Positions 10,976 through 21,130 of a stretch of 64,000 bases of DNA are shown here, piece after piece. This DNA is from Beta vulgaris subsp. vulgaris. Lineage: Eukaryota > Streptophyta > Magnoliopsida > Caryophyllales > Amaranthaceae. Location of the stretch: assembly GCF_026745355.1 (NCBI RefSeq), contig NC_079206.1:5973044-6037043 (forward strand), written 5' to 3'. The notes under the pieces were generated by a model that was given only the letters and a program-made list of their open reading frames with translations, made no database searches and had not been told where the DNA came from. Position 1 is the stretch's first letter, and every line of letters starts with the position of its first letter. The position numbers and the translations under genes are program-made.

Positions 10976-13257
10976 CATGTTGTAGGATGACAATGAAGTG
11001 GAGGATGCATGCATTAATCATAATCCAACTTATGCTAGTTTCGTATCACTAGCTTTCTAACCAAGCGTACTATCTATATATGCGCCTTATTGTGAGAAAG
11101 AGAAGGGTGATCATTTATTATTACTAGCTTTCTCTCCCTTTTTTTTTTTTTTGACCTTTTTGATGGCGGTATCACCCTTGAATGACACATGAGTTCTAAA
11201 TTTTGGTAAAGTCACTCAAAATATTCAGCACTTAGCAACAACAATAACGTAACTCAACGTATGACATTGAACTTGGAATATTTATATTGGATAGTACAGC
11301 CTAAAAATAGTAACGAAATCTTAGCTTGCTAAACCAGTTTCTTCCTCCATTGCCATCATTAAAGAATTATTGACTTGCATTATATATGTTGGAGGCATTA
11401 GGCATACTTAATTAGTATATGCTGTATCATATTCATATGGTTAAACAACTTGAGGGTCATGATATAATCCAATTCACTAAAGCCTATATATGGTGAGGGG
11501 CATCACAACTTTTTTTTATTTTGTTCTTGGATTGGTAAGAAAAATACGCTAATTGATTAGGTAAAAGAAATCTAACTCGAGCATCTTTAATTTTGGATGA
11601 TTAATAAACACCACCACCACCACAACAACAGTTAGTGTCATCTTAAGAGGCGGATTCAGGATTGTAAATTTGATGGGGCTCTAAAATCAAATGATCTAAT
11701 GACGTATCAATATTTTTTTTAAAAAAAAAATCCAACAATAATACAATCACCCTCGAAAAGTTAACTAATTTTTCATATAATTATTTGTAATTTTAATCGT
11801 TTTTGGCTTGGCCCGCGAGCTTTGGATAATAGACTTAGCAAATAACGGTCGGTCCGAGCTTCAATTGGGCTCGTGTTGGGTCGGGCTTGAATGGGCCCAA
11901 GTGCCAGCGCAACCTACGCATGCCTTGATGGCTTGATCCATGTGACAGGCTCTTGGTAAGAAGGATTATATATTTAGCACATGACATATTAATTCTCTCT
12001 AGCTATTTCGTTTATATTTGACATGTTGAGTCCTATATTATATTCTATAAATTGAATTTGACTTCGTTATTAGTCGAGATATCACAATTCTATTCACATG
12101 TTAACATGTCGTAAACCTCTTAAGTTTAACATTTACTTTATCCAAGCGTTGTCATATACAATAATTCAATGCCAATCTTTCCTTTCAGGAGAAAAGACTA
12201 CCTTTGAGATTTTGAATTCTAACCTAAATTGTGCAATTATATTATAGCTCTCCCCTCAACTTCATGAGCTATATGACTTGTAAGTAAATGGATGCACTCG
12301 TGCCATGTTAAAAGTCATGAAGCTAAACGCCACAACTATGAACTTTAGGACAATGACTAATGAGCTATAATGGCATAACTTTGGCCAAAACATTATTTTC
12401 ACGTGTTGAAGTCGTAAAAAGTGGTGAGCTATTATGGGAAGTGCGTCGTCCAAAAAGGCTTATTTTTAGTCTCACTCACACGGTAATAGTAAATAGTAGT
12501 AATACCCTTTTGAGTTTTGAGTTTGAACACATAACGAAAACGCCAAAGTTAGACCTAAAAACGTTTCATATAATCTAATAATACTATCATTGGAATATGG
12601 TGTTAGGAGTCAGACAGGAAGTAACACACAGAAGCAAAATAATTAATGAATAAGATCCTAAATGGATTAGCATCTAGTCAATGTAGAAAACAAAGCATAA
12701 GAACATGATTCTCAACTCATTAATCGCTAATTTCACATGGGTTACTACTGTTTTCTTTTGTCGCTTTGCTTAACCTCTTTTTTCGTACATTTTTTTATTT
12801 TTATACTAAAAAGTCATAACTTCTGTTAATCCCTAAATACCGAGTTTTGATTGGTTAGCTAAACAGTTAAAGGGGTAATTAAGCAAATTTCAAGATGATA
12901 AAGCAACAGCTTGCAAAAACACATCACAGAGAGAGAGAGAAAATGGCAGATTCGAGGTTTTGGTGGGTGCATGTCACATGGGAAGGACTTAAGTCCAATA
13001 AAAATGGTCCAGCCTCTATATGATTTAGTTTCATGCTAAGATTAATTAATAATAATAACAATAATAATATGACGATTAATTATTGATTAGGGCTTTGCTT
13101 AAACAATAAGGAAAAATGGTATGTTGGGTTAGAGTAAGATGAAATGACGAATTATAATGTATTATTGGTTTTTAAATTAGAGTCACTAAGGGTCAAATTA
13201 AGCTTGCTGACTTTTCCGAAATTCCAAGCTTAATTCTCTCAAAATCCTTACAAATCA
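10976..13257. other. Intergenic DNA without a recognisable gene
   Basis: AT-rich sequence between the CACTA element and the Copia element. A GGCCC-rich patch (about 11790-11930) resembles other short low-complexity patches at 46.8-47.5 kb. No exon-like homology was seen. Confidence 0.5.
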
Positions 13258-13262
13258 CTATC
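13258..13262. repeat. Target site duplication of the Copia element (left copy)
   Basis: CTATC directly precedes the left LTR and is repeated exactly at 16414-16418 after the right LTR. Confidence 0.95.
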
Positions 13263-13865
13263 TGTAAGTTCTATTGACTATCAATCTAAGAATAATAGCA
13301 AACAATAATAGAATATCAAATAATAAAGCAGGAAAGAACACACCAGAAATTTTACGTGGAAACCCAAGAACTGGGAGAAAAACCACGAATCTGCACTAGG
13401 AATCGATGAATTATCAAGAAAGATTACAAAAAGCTCAAGAACTCTCTCTAAGCTTTTTCTCTCTCTAAATATGTGTTTAAAGATGAGAATATGAATAAAC
13501 ATAATTAGGGTTTATTTATACCCTCATTAATAACAAAAAACCGGAAAAAATAGGCTTCGGCTCGACACCCGCGGCGCGCTCGACACCCGCGGGCGGACAG
13601 AACACCGAACTCGTCAGTTTGTCAGTTCTTCGTAAAACCGTCATAACTTTCTCGTTTCTCACCGGAATTGGACATATGACCTATCATTGGAAAGCTCTCG
13701 GAACAAGCTATCACCTCCACTTTGAATCACCTCAAAATCATTTATAGATTGAAAGATATGTCCATTCAAAGTTGCCTTATGTCCCAAATGACTTTTCCTT
13801 CTACGCAACCTCATCTCCACACCCATACACCTCCATGAGCTTCATATACTACCATATACCCAACA
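13263..13865 (-). repeat. 3' LTR of the Copia element
   Basis: 603-bp repeat beginning TGTAAGTTCTATTGAC and ending ATACCCAACA on the plus strand. It matches 15805-16413 along its whole length with scattered one-base differences. Confidence 0.95.
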
Positions 13866-13877
13866 ATCTCCCACTTG
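13866..13877 (-). promoter_or_regulatory. Polypurine tract of the Copia element
   Basis: On the minus strand CAAGTGGGAGAT immediately precedes the 3' LTR, the position where plus-strand DNA synthesis is primed in LTR retrotransposons. Confidence 0.8.
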
Positions 13878-14544
13878 GAGATAGGTGTAAGTGAAGAAAA
13901 CTTCATACCTTCATCATCCTCTCATTCATCTCAACTCCTACACACAACTCCCACTGCAAAAGCAATCTCTAGTCGTGTCCAAACCATGACATACATCAAG
14001 CATCCCATGACAACATCTCCTCTACACCAAGGAAACTAACATTGAAGTTTGCACCAACTCCAATTCAAAAGACATCAAAGTCTACACCGATTTTGATTCT
14101 TAATCACTAACCTCCAAATCATTGCACCATCACTCCATGAACCTACACACCCTCCTACCCCGGAGGTCGGATCACCTTAGAGACAAGCACAACCAAATGA
14201 AGATCCCTTCCTCAACAACTAAAGAAGATATCACTTCCTCTCCAACCAAAGAAGCACATTGAAGTCTCATCAAACTTCAATAAAACCAATTACACCTAAG
14301 CCAAAGAAGCTTCTCATTGTTCTAAAACAAACTCACATTGCTCCCACTCGAACAATACACCCTTTGTTCCACTTAGGATTTCCGGCACATCATGCTTGTG
14401 TGCCGTCTTCACCTTGTTCGCTTACCGGTCAATTTGCCACCGGGATACCGCTTCACCACGGTTCTCATCCCTTGCCCACTATCGATAGTTTTCCGACCAA
14501 ACGACACTTACATGAAGTTCTCATCCCAATCCCGGCCCCTTCAC

Positions 14545-15752
14545 TGTGCTCCCCATGGTGTAAAGTGTTCCAGTCCTTGTCCCACGAGCTATGATCATTG
14601 CTCCCTTGACAATTTTCCAAGAACCACCATCAAACACAACCTTGTAACCCGATGTAGCAAGTTGGGCTACGATATCAAGTTTTCTTCAACCTTGGGATAA
14701 ACTTGACATTCTTCAACTCCAACGAGCCACCATGAGTGAGTTTCACACTCACATCACCTTTCCCCATGACTTCCACTGCCTTGCCATCCGCAAGGTAGAC
14801 CTTTTCAAGTTTTCCGGGTTTGAAATTCCGAAACAACTCCTGCATGGTGAGGAATGATGAGAAGAACCCGAATCCAAGACCCATGAGCCCGAGCACCCAA
14901 CCAACTCTTCCTGATCATCCATGCTTACCATCAAAGCATCGGAATCGTACTCAGAAATCAAGTTAGTTGATGCTACTTCTTCATCATCACTTTCTTGAAC
15001 CTTCTTCTTCCCTTTCCCATTCTCTTTCCTAGGACAATCTCTCTTTAAATGTCCTTCATTACCACACCCCCAGCAAGTAACACTAGCCCTGCCTTTTGAC
15101 TTACTCCGTCCCCCTTTGACTCCATTTTCCCTGAAAGTTCCTCCCTTTTCCCCTCCCTCTACCTTCTGCACTGTATGCTCCAGATGATTCTCCACTCTCT
15201 TCCTTCGAATGCTCTCACTCAAAATCAGATCACGGACAACATCATAAACCAATTTCTCTTTACCAGAGGAATTACTAACAGCAGTTACAACAGTTTCCCA
15301 AGCAGTAGGTAAAGAGGACAACAAAATTAGGGCTTTCACTTCATCCTCAAAGGCAATATTAACCGAAGATAACTGACTTATTAATGAATTAAATTCATTA
15401 ATATGTTCAGCAGCAGAACTACCATTATTCATCTCTAAACCAAACAAACGGCGCATCAGATATACCTTATTCATTGCAGAGGGCTTTTCATACATATCTG
15501 ACAGTGCTTTGATCAATCCAGCCGTTGTTTTGATATCCTTGACATTGAACGCCACAGTCCGAGCCAATGTCAAACGCACCACCGCTAGTGCCTGTCTGTC
15601 CAGTACTTTCCACTTAGCCTCCTCCATCTCAGCAGGCTTTTCAGACAAAGGTTGATACAGATTTTTCTGATATAAGATGTCTCTATTTGCATCTTCCAAT
15701 ATCCAAAATCTGTCCCATCAAACTTCTCAATTCTAATCTTTGAATCCTCCAT
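14545..15752 (-). pseudogene. Copia gag and partial protease/GAG-pre-integrase, frameshifted
   Basis: The likely start is ATG 15752 (MEDSKIRIEKFDG); a frame change near 15690 leads into the long frame that runs to 14749. Family features in order: gag core with the block LMRRLFGLEMNNG, zinc knuckle CWGCGNEGHLKRDC (CX2CX4HX4C), then the aspartic protease start WVLDSGSSHH with its catalytic D-S-G triad. A frameshift follows and the protease continues in another frame (YLADGKAVEVMGKGDV). The GAG-pre-integrase signature GYKVVFDGGSWKIVKGAM then appears near 14600-14650 after one more shift. No integrase, reverse transcriptase or RNase H follows. The product would be a capsid-like RNA-binding polyprotein, but at least three frame breaks make it non-functional as written. 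Confidence 0.9.
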
Positions 15753-15789
15753 TGTTAATTATTCTAGATCTAGACAATAATCAAACCTA

Positions 15790-15802
15790 GCTCTTGATAC
15801 CA
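15790..15802 (-). promoter_or_regulatory. Primer binding site for initiator tRNA-Met
   Basis: On the minus strand TGGTATCAAGAGC begins three bases inside the 5' LTR boundary. It matches the complement of the plant initiator tRNA-Met 3' end, TGGTATCAGAGC, with one inserted A. Confidence 0.85.
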
Positions 15803-15804
15803 CT

Positions 15805-16413
15805 TGTAAGTTCTATTGACTATCAATCTAAGAATAATAGCAAACAATAATAGAATATCAAATAATAAAGCAGGAAAGAACACACCAGAAATTTTACGTG
15901 GAAACCCAAGAACTGGAGAAAAACCACGAATCTGCACTAGGAATCGATGAATATTCAAGAAAGATTACAAAAAGCACTCAAGAACTCTCTCTAAGCTTTT
16001 TCTCTCTCTAATATGTGTTTAAAGATGAAGAATATGAATAAACATAATTAGGGTTTATTTATACCCTCATTAATACAAAAAACCGGAAAAAATAGGCTTT
16101 CGGTTCGACACCCGCGGCGCGCTCGACAACCCGCGGGCGGACAGAACACGAAACTCGTCAGTTTTCGTCAGTTCTTCGTAAAACCGTCATAACTTTCTCG
16201 TTTCTCACCGGAATTGGACATATGACCTATCATTGGAAAGCTCTCAGAACAAGCTATCACCTCCACTTTGAATCACCTCAAAATCATTTATAGATTGAAA
16301 GATATGTCCATTCAAAGTTCGCCTTATGCCCAATATGACGTTTTCCCTTTACGCAACCTCATCTCCACACCCATACACCTCCATGAGCTCCATATACTAC
16401 CATATACCCAACA
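15805..16413 (-). repeat. 5' LTR of the Copia element
   Basis: 609-bp copy of the LTR, followed by the right CTATC target duplication at 16414-16418. Confidence 0.95.
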
Positions 16414-16418
16414 CTATC

Positions 16419-17296
16419 AACAAATTAAAGTCTCTATCTCATAATGGTCATTGTCCTCCTCTTCTATCTATTTGCCTGTTTCTTGTTTCTTGGAAGCCTT
16501 CAAACGTCAAATTTGTTGAAAAGCTTACACCTTTCAAGTTTTGGGGGTTACCAAACCTTTAGAGTTTTAGGTTTGACAAAATCATTAAATGTAGTAACAT
16601 CAAAATCATTTTAGCTAATCTTTGTGGTTTTATGGTTAAACACCATTTTTTTCTTTTCCCTTTTTCAAGTGAATTGAAGATTCGTGGTTTGATTAGTGTA
16701 AGTTGAGATGATAGTTGAAAAACAAGAAAAGTAAGTTATTGGTTAACCAAGAGATGAACGTAATTAATCTAGTTGAATATGCGTTAACACATTAGACAAT
16801 TGACTAATATATATATATATATGTCGGATTCACTGAAAATTATATAGATGTCGGAGTCACTGAATACGTATTTTTGCACATTAAAGATCATTGGACCATG
16901 ACATACATCATTAAACCTTTGAGCCAAGAAAACTTGTCGCTCCATCGACTGAGATGGTTGCTGGGACATATGAATTTCGAATTTTGGCTCCACGATCTAC
17001 GAATTGAACTACATTTTCCCCCTTGACGTGCCACTTTAGTCTACTGTGATAATGTTAGTGCTATATACTATTTGTACAATGTGGCACCAAACAATTTGAA
17101 ATAGACATCTACTTTGTTTGGGAAAAGGTAATCATGGGTCTTGTTTGAGTACTTTATTTTCTTATGCCTAACCAGTTGCCACCTTTTTACCAAAGGCCTT
17201 TCCGATCAATTTTTCCTTGATTTCATATCTATAGTACAGTGTGAGGCCTTATGCAGGATCTGATGGAGAATTTGTGAAGACTATTTAGATATAATA
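16419..17296. other. Intergenic DNA, nothing recognised
   Basis: AT-rich sequence with a short AT microsatellite near 16808-16822. No exon or element boundary was seen. Confidence 0.5.
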
Positions 17297-17559
17297 CTTC
17301 CTCTATTCAATAATATAGTGTTTGTTTCTTTTTTGCACAATCTCCTATCCAAAATATATCTTTGACCTTCAATATCTTCAATTCTGCATTAATAAAAAAT
17401 ATAAAAAATCAATATTATAAAAGTACATGAGACGAACTAACAAAATCCTACATAAATATGTTTTTTTTTGTACATACTAATGATAATATATTTGGTCAAA
17501 GATTTTAATGTTTAACCTTAAAAGAAATAAACAAGCACTACTTTATGACACGGAAGGAG
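17297..17559. mobile_element. Stowaway-like MITE
   Basis: Terminal inverted repeats CTTCCTCTATTC and CTCCTTCCGTGTC (right end on the minus strand) are bounded by TA on both sides (17295-17296 and 17560-17561). The CTCCCTCCGT-type terminus and TA target duplication are typical of Stowaway (Tc1/mariner-derived) MITEs. Confidence 0.75.
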
Positions 17560-17980
17560 TATTATTTTGTAAATGTATTAATCGCTACTAGGATTGTATC
17601 TCCACACTCATAGAGATCTACAGACGCTCACAATTTTTAATGACAGACCCTCTTGCCCAAAAGAAAAAGGATGCAATAGGTAGAGCGCGAATGAGAGGAT
17701 ATTCTCATGAATGCTTGCTCTTTGTGCCGTAATTTGTTTATTGAAGTCTATCAAAACCATTGTAGGTGTTTCTAGTTTAATTTTGACCTTGGTGTTAAAA
17801 TTTATTCAAAGTATTGCTTTCATGAATGTACGAGGTAGGAATTTCCGGATATGCTTGTATCGGCTCATCCGCTCATGGTTTATTAGAATGGTTTAAAATT
17901 GTAAATGTGCGTTATACTTGGACTCCAATAATGTAGGAAATTGGAATATGTACTTAAGAGTTAAGACTCGTACGCAAAGG

Positions 17981-18062
17981 TGTTTATTACTTTTTTTTTT
18001 TTGGATAGGAAGATGTTTATTACTTCTTTTTTTTTTTGAGGGTTAGAAGTTGTTTATTACTT
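17981..18062. repeat. Two poly(T) retroposon scraps between three copies of one 12-bp target site
   Basis: TGTTTATTACTT occurs three times, at 17981-17992, 18014-18025 and 18051-18062. Between the first two is a 21-bp insert, mostly T then GGATAGGAAGA. Between the last two is a 25-bp insert, mostly T then GAGGGTTAGAAGT. The pattern fits two independent insertions of severely 5'-truncated poly(A)-tailed retroposons into the same target site. Confidence 0.7.
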
Positions 18063-18544
18063 TAGTACTTGCCTTCAAGAGTATCCAATTTTATAAAGTT
18101 CATAGTACTTACAATTTATATTTATATCTTTTAGTGTTGGCCAAATGGATGTTTCTACACTTTGGTTGCTAATGAGTCAGGGTATGCAGTCATCTTGACT
18201 AAATGTTTTGAGTTTCAGCTAATTACATTAAGCTATTGAATCCTAATTAAATTATTAGTATCAGAAAGGAAAAGATGTTAATAATTCACTAATGAAAATG
18301 TTATATGTAATCCTAATTACATTCAAAAATTATTAAAAGAGACGGTCTAATTTTAATATAAAAGTTTACCTAGTGACTAAATGGATTAAACTAGTCACCG
18401 AAAGAAATTAAACTGGTCACTATTGAGCTAATTCTCTTTTAATATTGGGCTTACCATTGCCTAATTTTAATTTAAAAGTAGGCGGTCTCTTACAAGACAA
18501 ACTCAATTACATTAAGCTACCGAATCCTACTTAAATTCTTAATA

Positions 18545-18580
18545 CTAGCTTCGAAGCCCATGCGTTGCACGAGTTTGTTG
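18545..18580 (-). mobile_element. Helitron 3' end
   Basis: Read on the minus strand, CTCGTGCAACGCATGGGCTT with its imperfect hairpin is followed by CGAAGCTAG and then T, the usual plant Helitron 3' terminus (hairpin, short spacer, CTAG, inserted before T). The element would extend to the right. I cannot fix its 5' end; TTATATAATAG at about 19546-19556 is a possible remnant. Confidence 0.55.
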
Positions 18581-19042
18581 CTTATTTTACTTTTTGCGAA
18601 TTTTGTTTACATTGTTGATTTTGTGTTGTTGTGATATGAGATTTTTCAACACCATTGTATTTATATAATTCCTCTGTCATCTTTTTCTATTGCAACAATT
18701 AGTTCAAGATCTATATAATATTCTAAGGTTGTTTATTAAAATCAAACTCTACTTTTTCATTATCCAAACTCTAATATATATGCAACTTTATCGATATATA
18801 GATTTTAGTTTTTGTTGTAACAACAAAGTTTCCTTAACAAATTTTATTGCAATCCTAAATTGTTTTGGTTCGTTGAGTAAGACTGAGATTTTGAGAAATA
18901 ATATATTTTGATCCTGTAAGTCGGACCTATGATCAAAGGCTATAATCACACATATATATAGTTTACTATACTTATTGTAATTATTATATTTATCTAAAAA
19001 CAGACTAGATAATGTCTTACAATTCATCTAAATTTATATATT

Positions 19043-19530
19043 TTCATGAGTTGTAAAACTATATATTGTAAATGACTCTTGTTTTGAAGCATATTACAAA
19101 CACTCTCCAATGGTAAAAAAATTATAATGTTTTGAATTAGGTAGCAAAAGTTATATTTAGTTAGATGATATAATAGTTTAGGTTATTTGTTCAAAACGAA
19201 ACACTGATTTCTCCCAATTCAAAACTCCTTTTTATGTATTTAACTATATGTAGAACACTACTTTTTAAAAATATTTAAAACAAAAAAATAATGACATGAA
19301 AATCCTACGTGGCGCTCTTTATTTCATAAGTTGTAGAACTATATTGTCAATGGATCTTATTTTGAAGCATATTTCAGGGACAATCCAATCGTATAAAAAT
19401 TATATTATTTCGAATTAAGTAGCAAAAGTTATGTACAATGTACATAATATAATAATTTAGGCTGTTCATTCAAAACCAAATGCTAATTTTCCCTTATCTA
19501 CAACTCATTATATGTATTTAAATCTATGTA
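19043..19530. repeat. Two diverged direct copies of a ~220-bp segment
   Basis: Segments starting CATGAGTTGTAAAACTATA (about 19043) and CATAAGTTGTAGAACTATA (about 19324) share landmarks in order: TTTTGAAGCATATT, TAGCAAAAGTTAT, TATGTATTTAA. They are diverged and non-coding, probably inside a decayed transposon. Confidence 0.65.
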
Positions 19531-19794
19531 CAACTCATTATATGTATTTATATAATAGCAACCCAAACCGCACCGCAAACCGCACTTTTATATGTTTTTT
19601 AAAAAATAAAATTGAATACACTTGACAAGGTGGCATACAAGTATAAAGCTGAAAAAAAAAGTTTGAAGTAAAGAACTTTAACACTTTTGATAAATCATTA
19701 TTTATGTTTAATTATGAAGTCAACTTCATATCTATTTGGACTCTTATTAACAATTTTTTTTTACTCTTAGATTACAAAATTAATGTCGCGGAGG

Positions 19795-19980
19795 AAAAAA
19801 TGGTTAAACCGCAAACCAAACCGCACCAAACCGTTTTGCGCGGTTCGGTTTGGGTTGGTTTGGGCAAAAGTGCGGTGCGGTGCGGTGCGGTTTGGTTTGG
19901 AAAAATGTCAAACCGTATATTTGTAGTTTGGGTTGGGTTACATCCCAAACCGCACCAACCCAAACCGCGAACACCCCTAC
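19795..19980. repeat. AAACCGC/GCGGTTT low-complexity inverted repeat
   Basis: Dense direct and inverted copies of CAAACCGCACC and its complement, ending GCGAACACCCCTA. The terminal GGGGTGTTCGCGGTTTGG, read on the minus strand, resembles ends of plant hAT-like MITEs. A partner end and target duplication were not found with certainty. The open frames here are artefacts. Confidence 0.5.
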
Positions 19981-20099
19981 TCTTACGTGCAGTTTATTGT
20001 CTGTTTCTCAACTTTTATAGCATCATACATTATTATTTACTGACAAGTTTTGTGTTGTCGGATGGTTTTGTATTGGATCATGCACTTTGAAGAACCTGA

Positions 20100-21056
20100 T
20101 TGGAGCGGGGACGAGGTTTAATGGAGTCTATATTTTCACACCTGTTCGTACTAGTGGTTTGCAAGCAAATACTGTAAATTAAGGCTCCAGATTTGTATAT
20201 GTTATGGGCATCGTCACTTAGGTCCCCCCTCTATGCAAGTTATATTCGCTTTTCCTGGTGTAGCTACTAGTCTAAATTCTAATAAGGGTTGTTCTCTTGA
20301 TTGCCACATTTGTTTAAGGGTAAACAACCCAGAAACAGTTTTCCTTTAAGCAATAATAAAGTTACAGAGATTTTTGATTTAGTTCATTGTGATATTTGGG
20401 GTCCTAATCGTATTGTTTCTACTAGTAATGCTCGCTATTTTCTTACTATTGTTGATGATTATTCTCGTGCTACCTAGATTTATTTGATGATTGGCAAATA
20501 TGAGGCAAAACAATTATTGCAAGAATTTTATGATATGCTTAAAACCCAGTTTAATAAGAAAATTAAGGTGCTTCGTGAGAATGGACAGGAGTTTTTAAGT
20601 CTTGCATTTTTCTTTCGGCAGAAAGGTATTATTCATCAGATATCTTGTGTTGATACTTCCCAAAAAAAAAGGTAGGGTGGAGTGTAAACATCGTCATATC
20701 CTTAATGTAGCTTGGCCGCCTCTTAGGTTTTAGGCTAAGTTACCTAATTCTTTTTTTTTTTTTTTGGGGGGGGGGGGTGTCCTACTGTCCTTATAGTTGT
20801 TTATCTTATAAATACTACCCCTACTCCTGTTTGAAGGGTAAAACACCTTATGAATGTTTGGTGTTTTACCTTCTTATGATTCGATTCGTGTGTTTGGTTG
20901 TCTATGCTGTTAATCGTTCTCCTATAAAGAATAAGTTCGATTCTAGATCTCGTCGTTGCTTATTTCTTGGGTATCCGTTTGGTAAGAAAGGGTGGCGGCT
21001 TTATGACCTTGAAAGTTGTGAATTTTTTGTGAGTAGGGATGTTACATTTTTCTAGG
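20100..21056 (+). pseudogene. Decayed Copia pol fragment: GAG-pre-integrase and integrase core
   Basis: Translations in shifting frames give CHICL followed by VHCDIWGPNRIVST, ARYFLTIVDDYSRATW, KYEAKQLLQEFYDML, GIIHQISC and, after a gap, NKFDSRSRRCLFLGYPFGKK and FFVSRDVTFF. This is the order of a Ty1/Copia integrase (zinc-finger remnant, D-D-E core, GKGY-like C-terminus). Stop codons and frameshifts break it, and poly(T)/poly(G) tracts (20750-20778) interrupt it. No LTRs were seen around it. It is unrelated in orientation to the Copia element at 13.3-16.4 kb. Confidence 0.85.
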
Positions 21057-21103
21057 ATAAATAACTAAATTGACACACAAACAAAATAATTCAAGGGTTA
21101 TGC

Positions 21104-21130
21104 TATATGCAGCCCTAAGGGTTGCATATA
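21104..21130. repeat. 27-bp palindrome
   Basis: TATATGCAGCCC, spacer TAA, GGGTTGCATATA: 11 of 12 arm positions pair. It may be one end of a foldback-type element. No partner was identified. Confidence 0.6.

Larger units (their letters stand above)
13263..16413 (-). mobile_element. Short Copia-type LTR retrotransposon lacking integrase and reverse transcriptase
   Basis: Two near-identical direct repeats of 603 and 609 bp, each TG...CA bounded, enclose 1.94 kb of internal DNA. A perfect CTATC target duplication flanks the pair. Coding content is on the minus strand, so the right repeat is the 5' LTR. Next to it, on the minus strand, is a primer binding site TGGTATCAAGAGC complementary to initiator tRNA-Met. 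Next to the left repeat is a purine tract, CAAGTGGGAGA. The internal part encodes gag, the start of protease and a GAG-pre-integrase segment only. The rest of pol is missing, so this copy would depend on a related element. The LTRs differ by a modest number of substitutions and one-base indels. Confidence 0.95.

Noticed and set aside
844..10978. Perfect 3-bp target duplication for the CACTA element
   Set aside because: The flanks are TAT and CAT. They match at two of three positions only, so I describe the duplication as imperfect.
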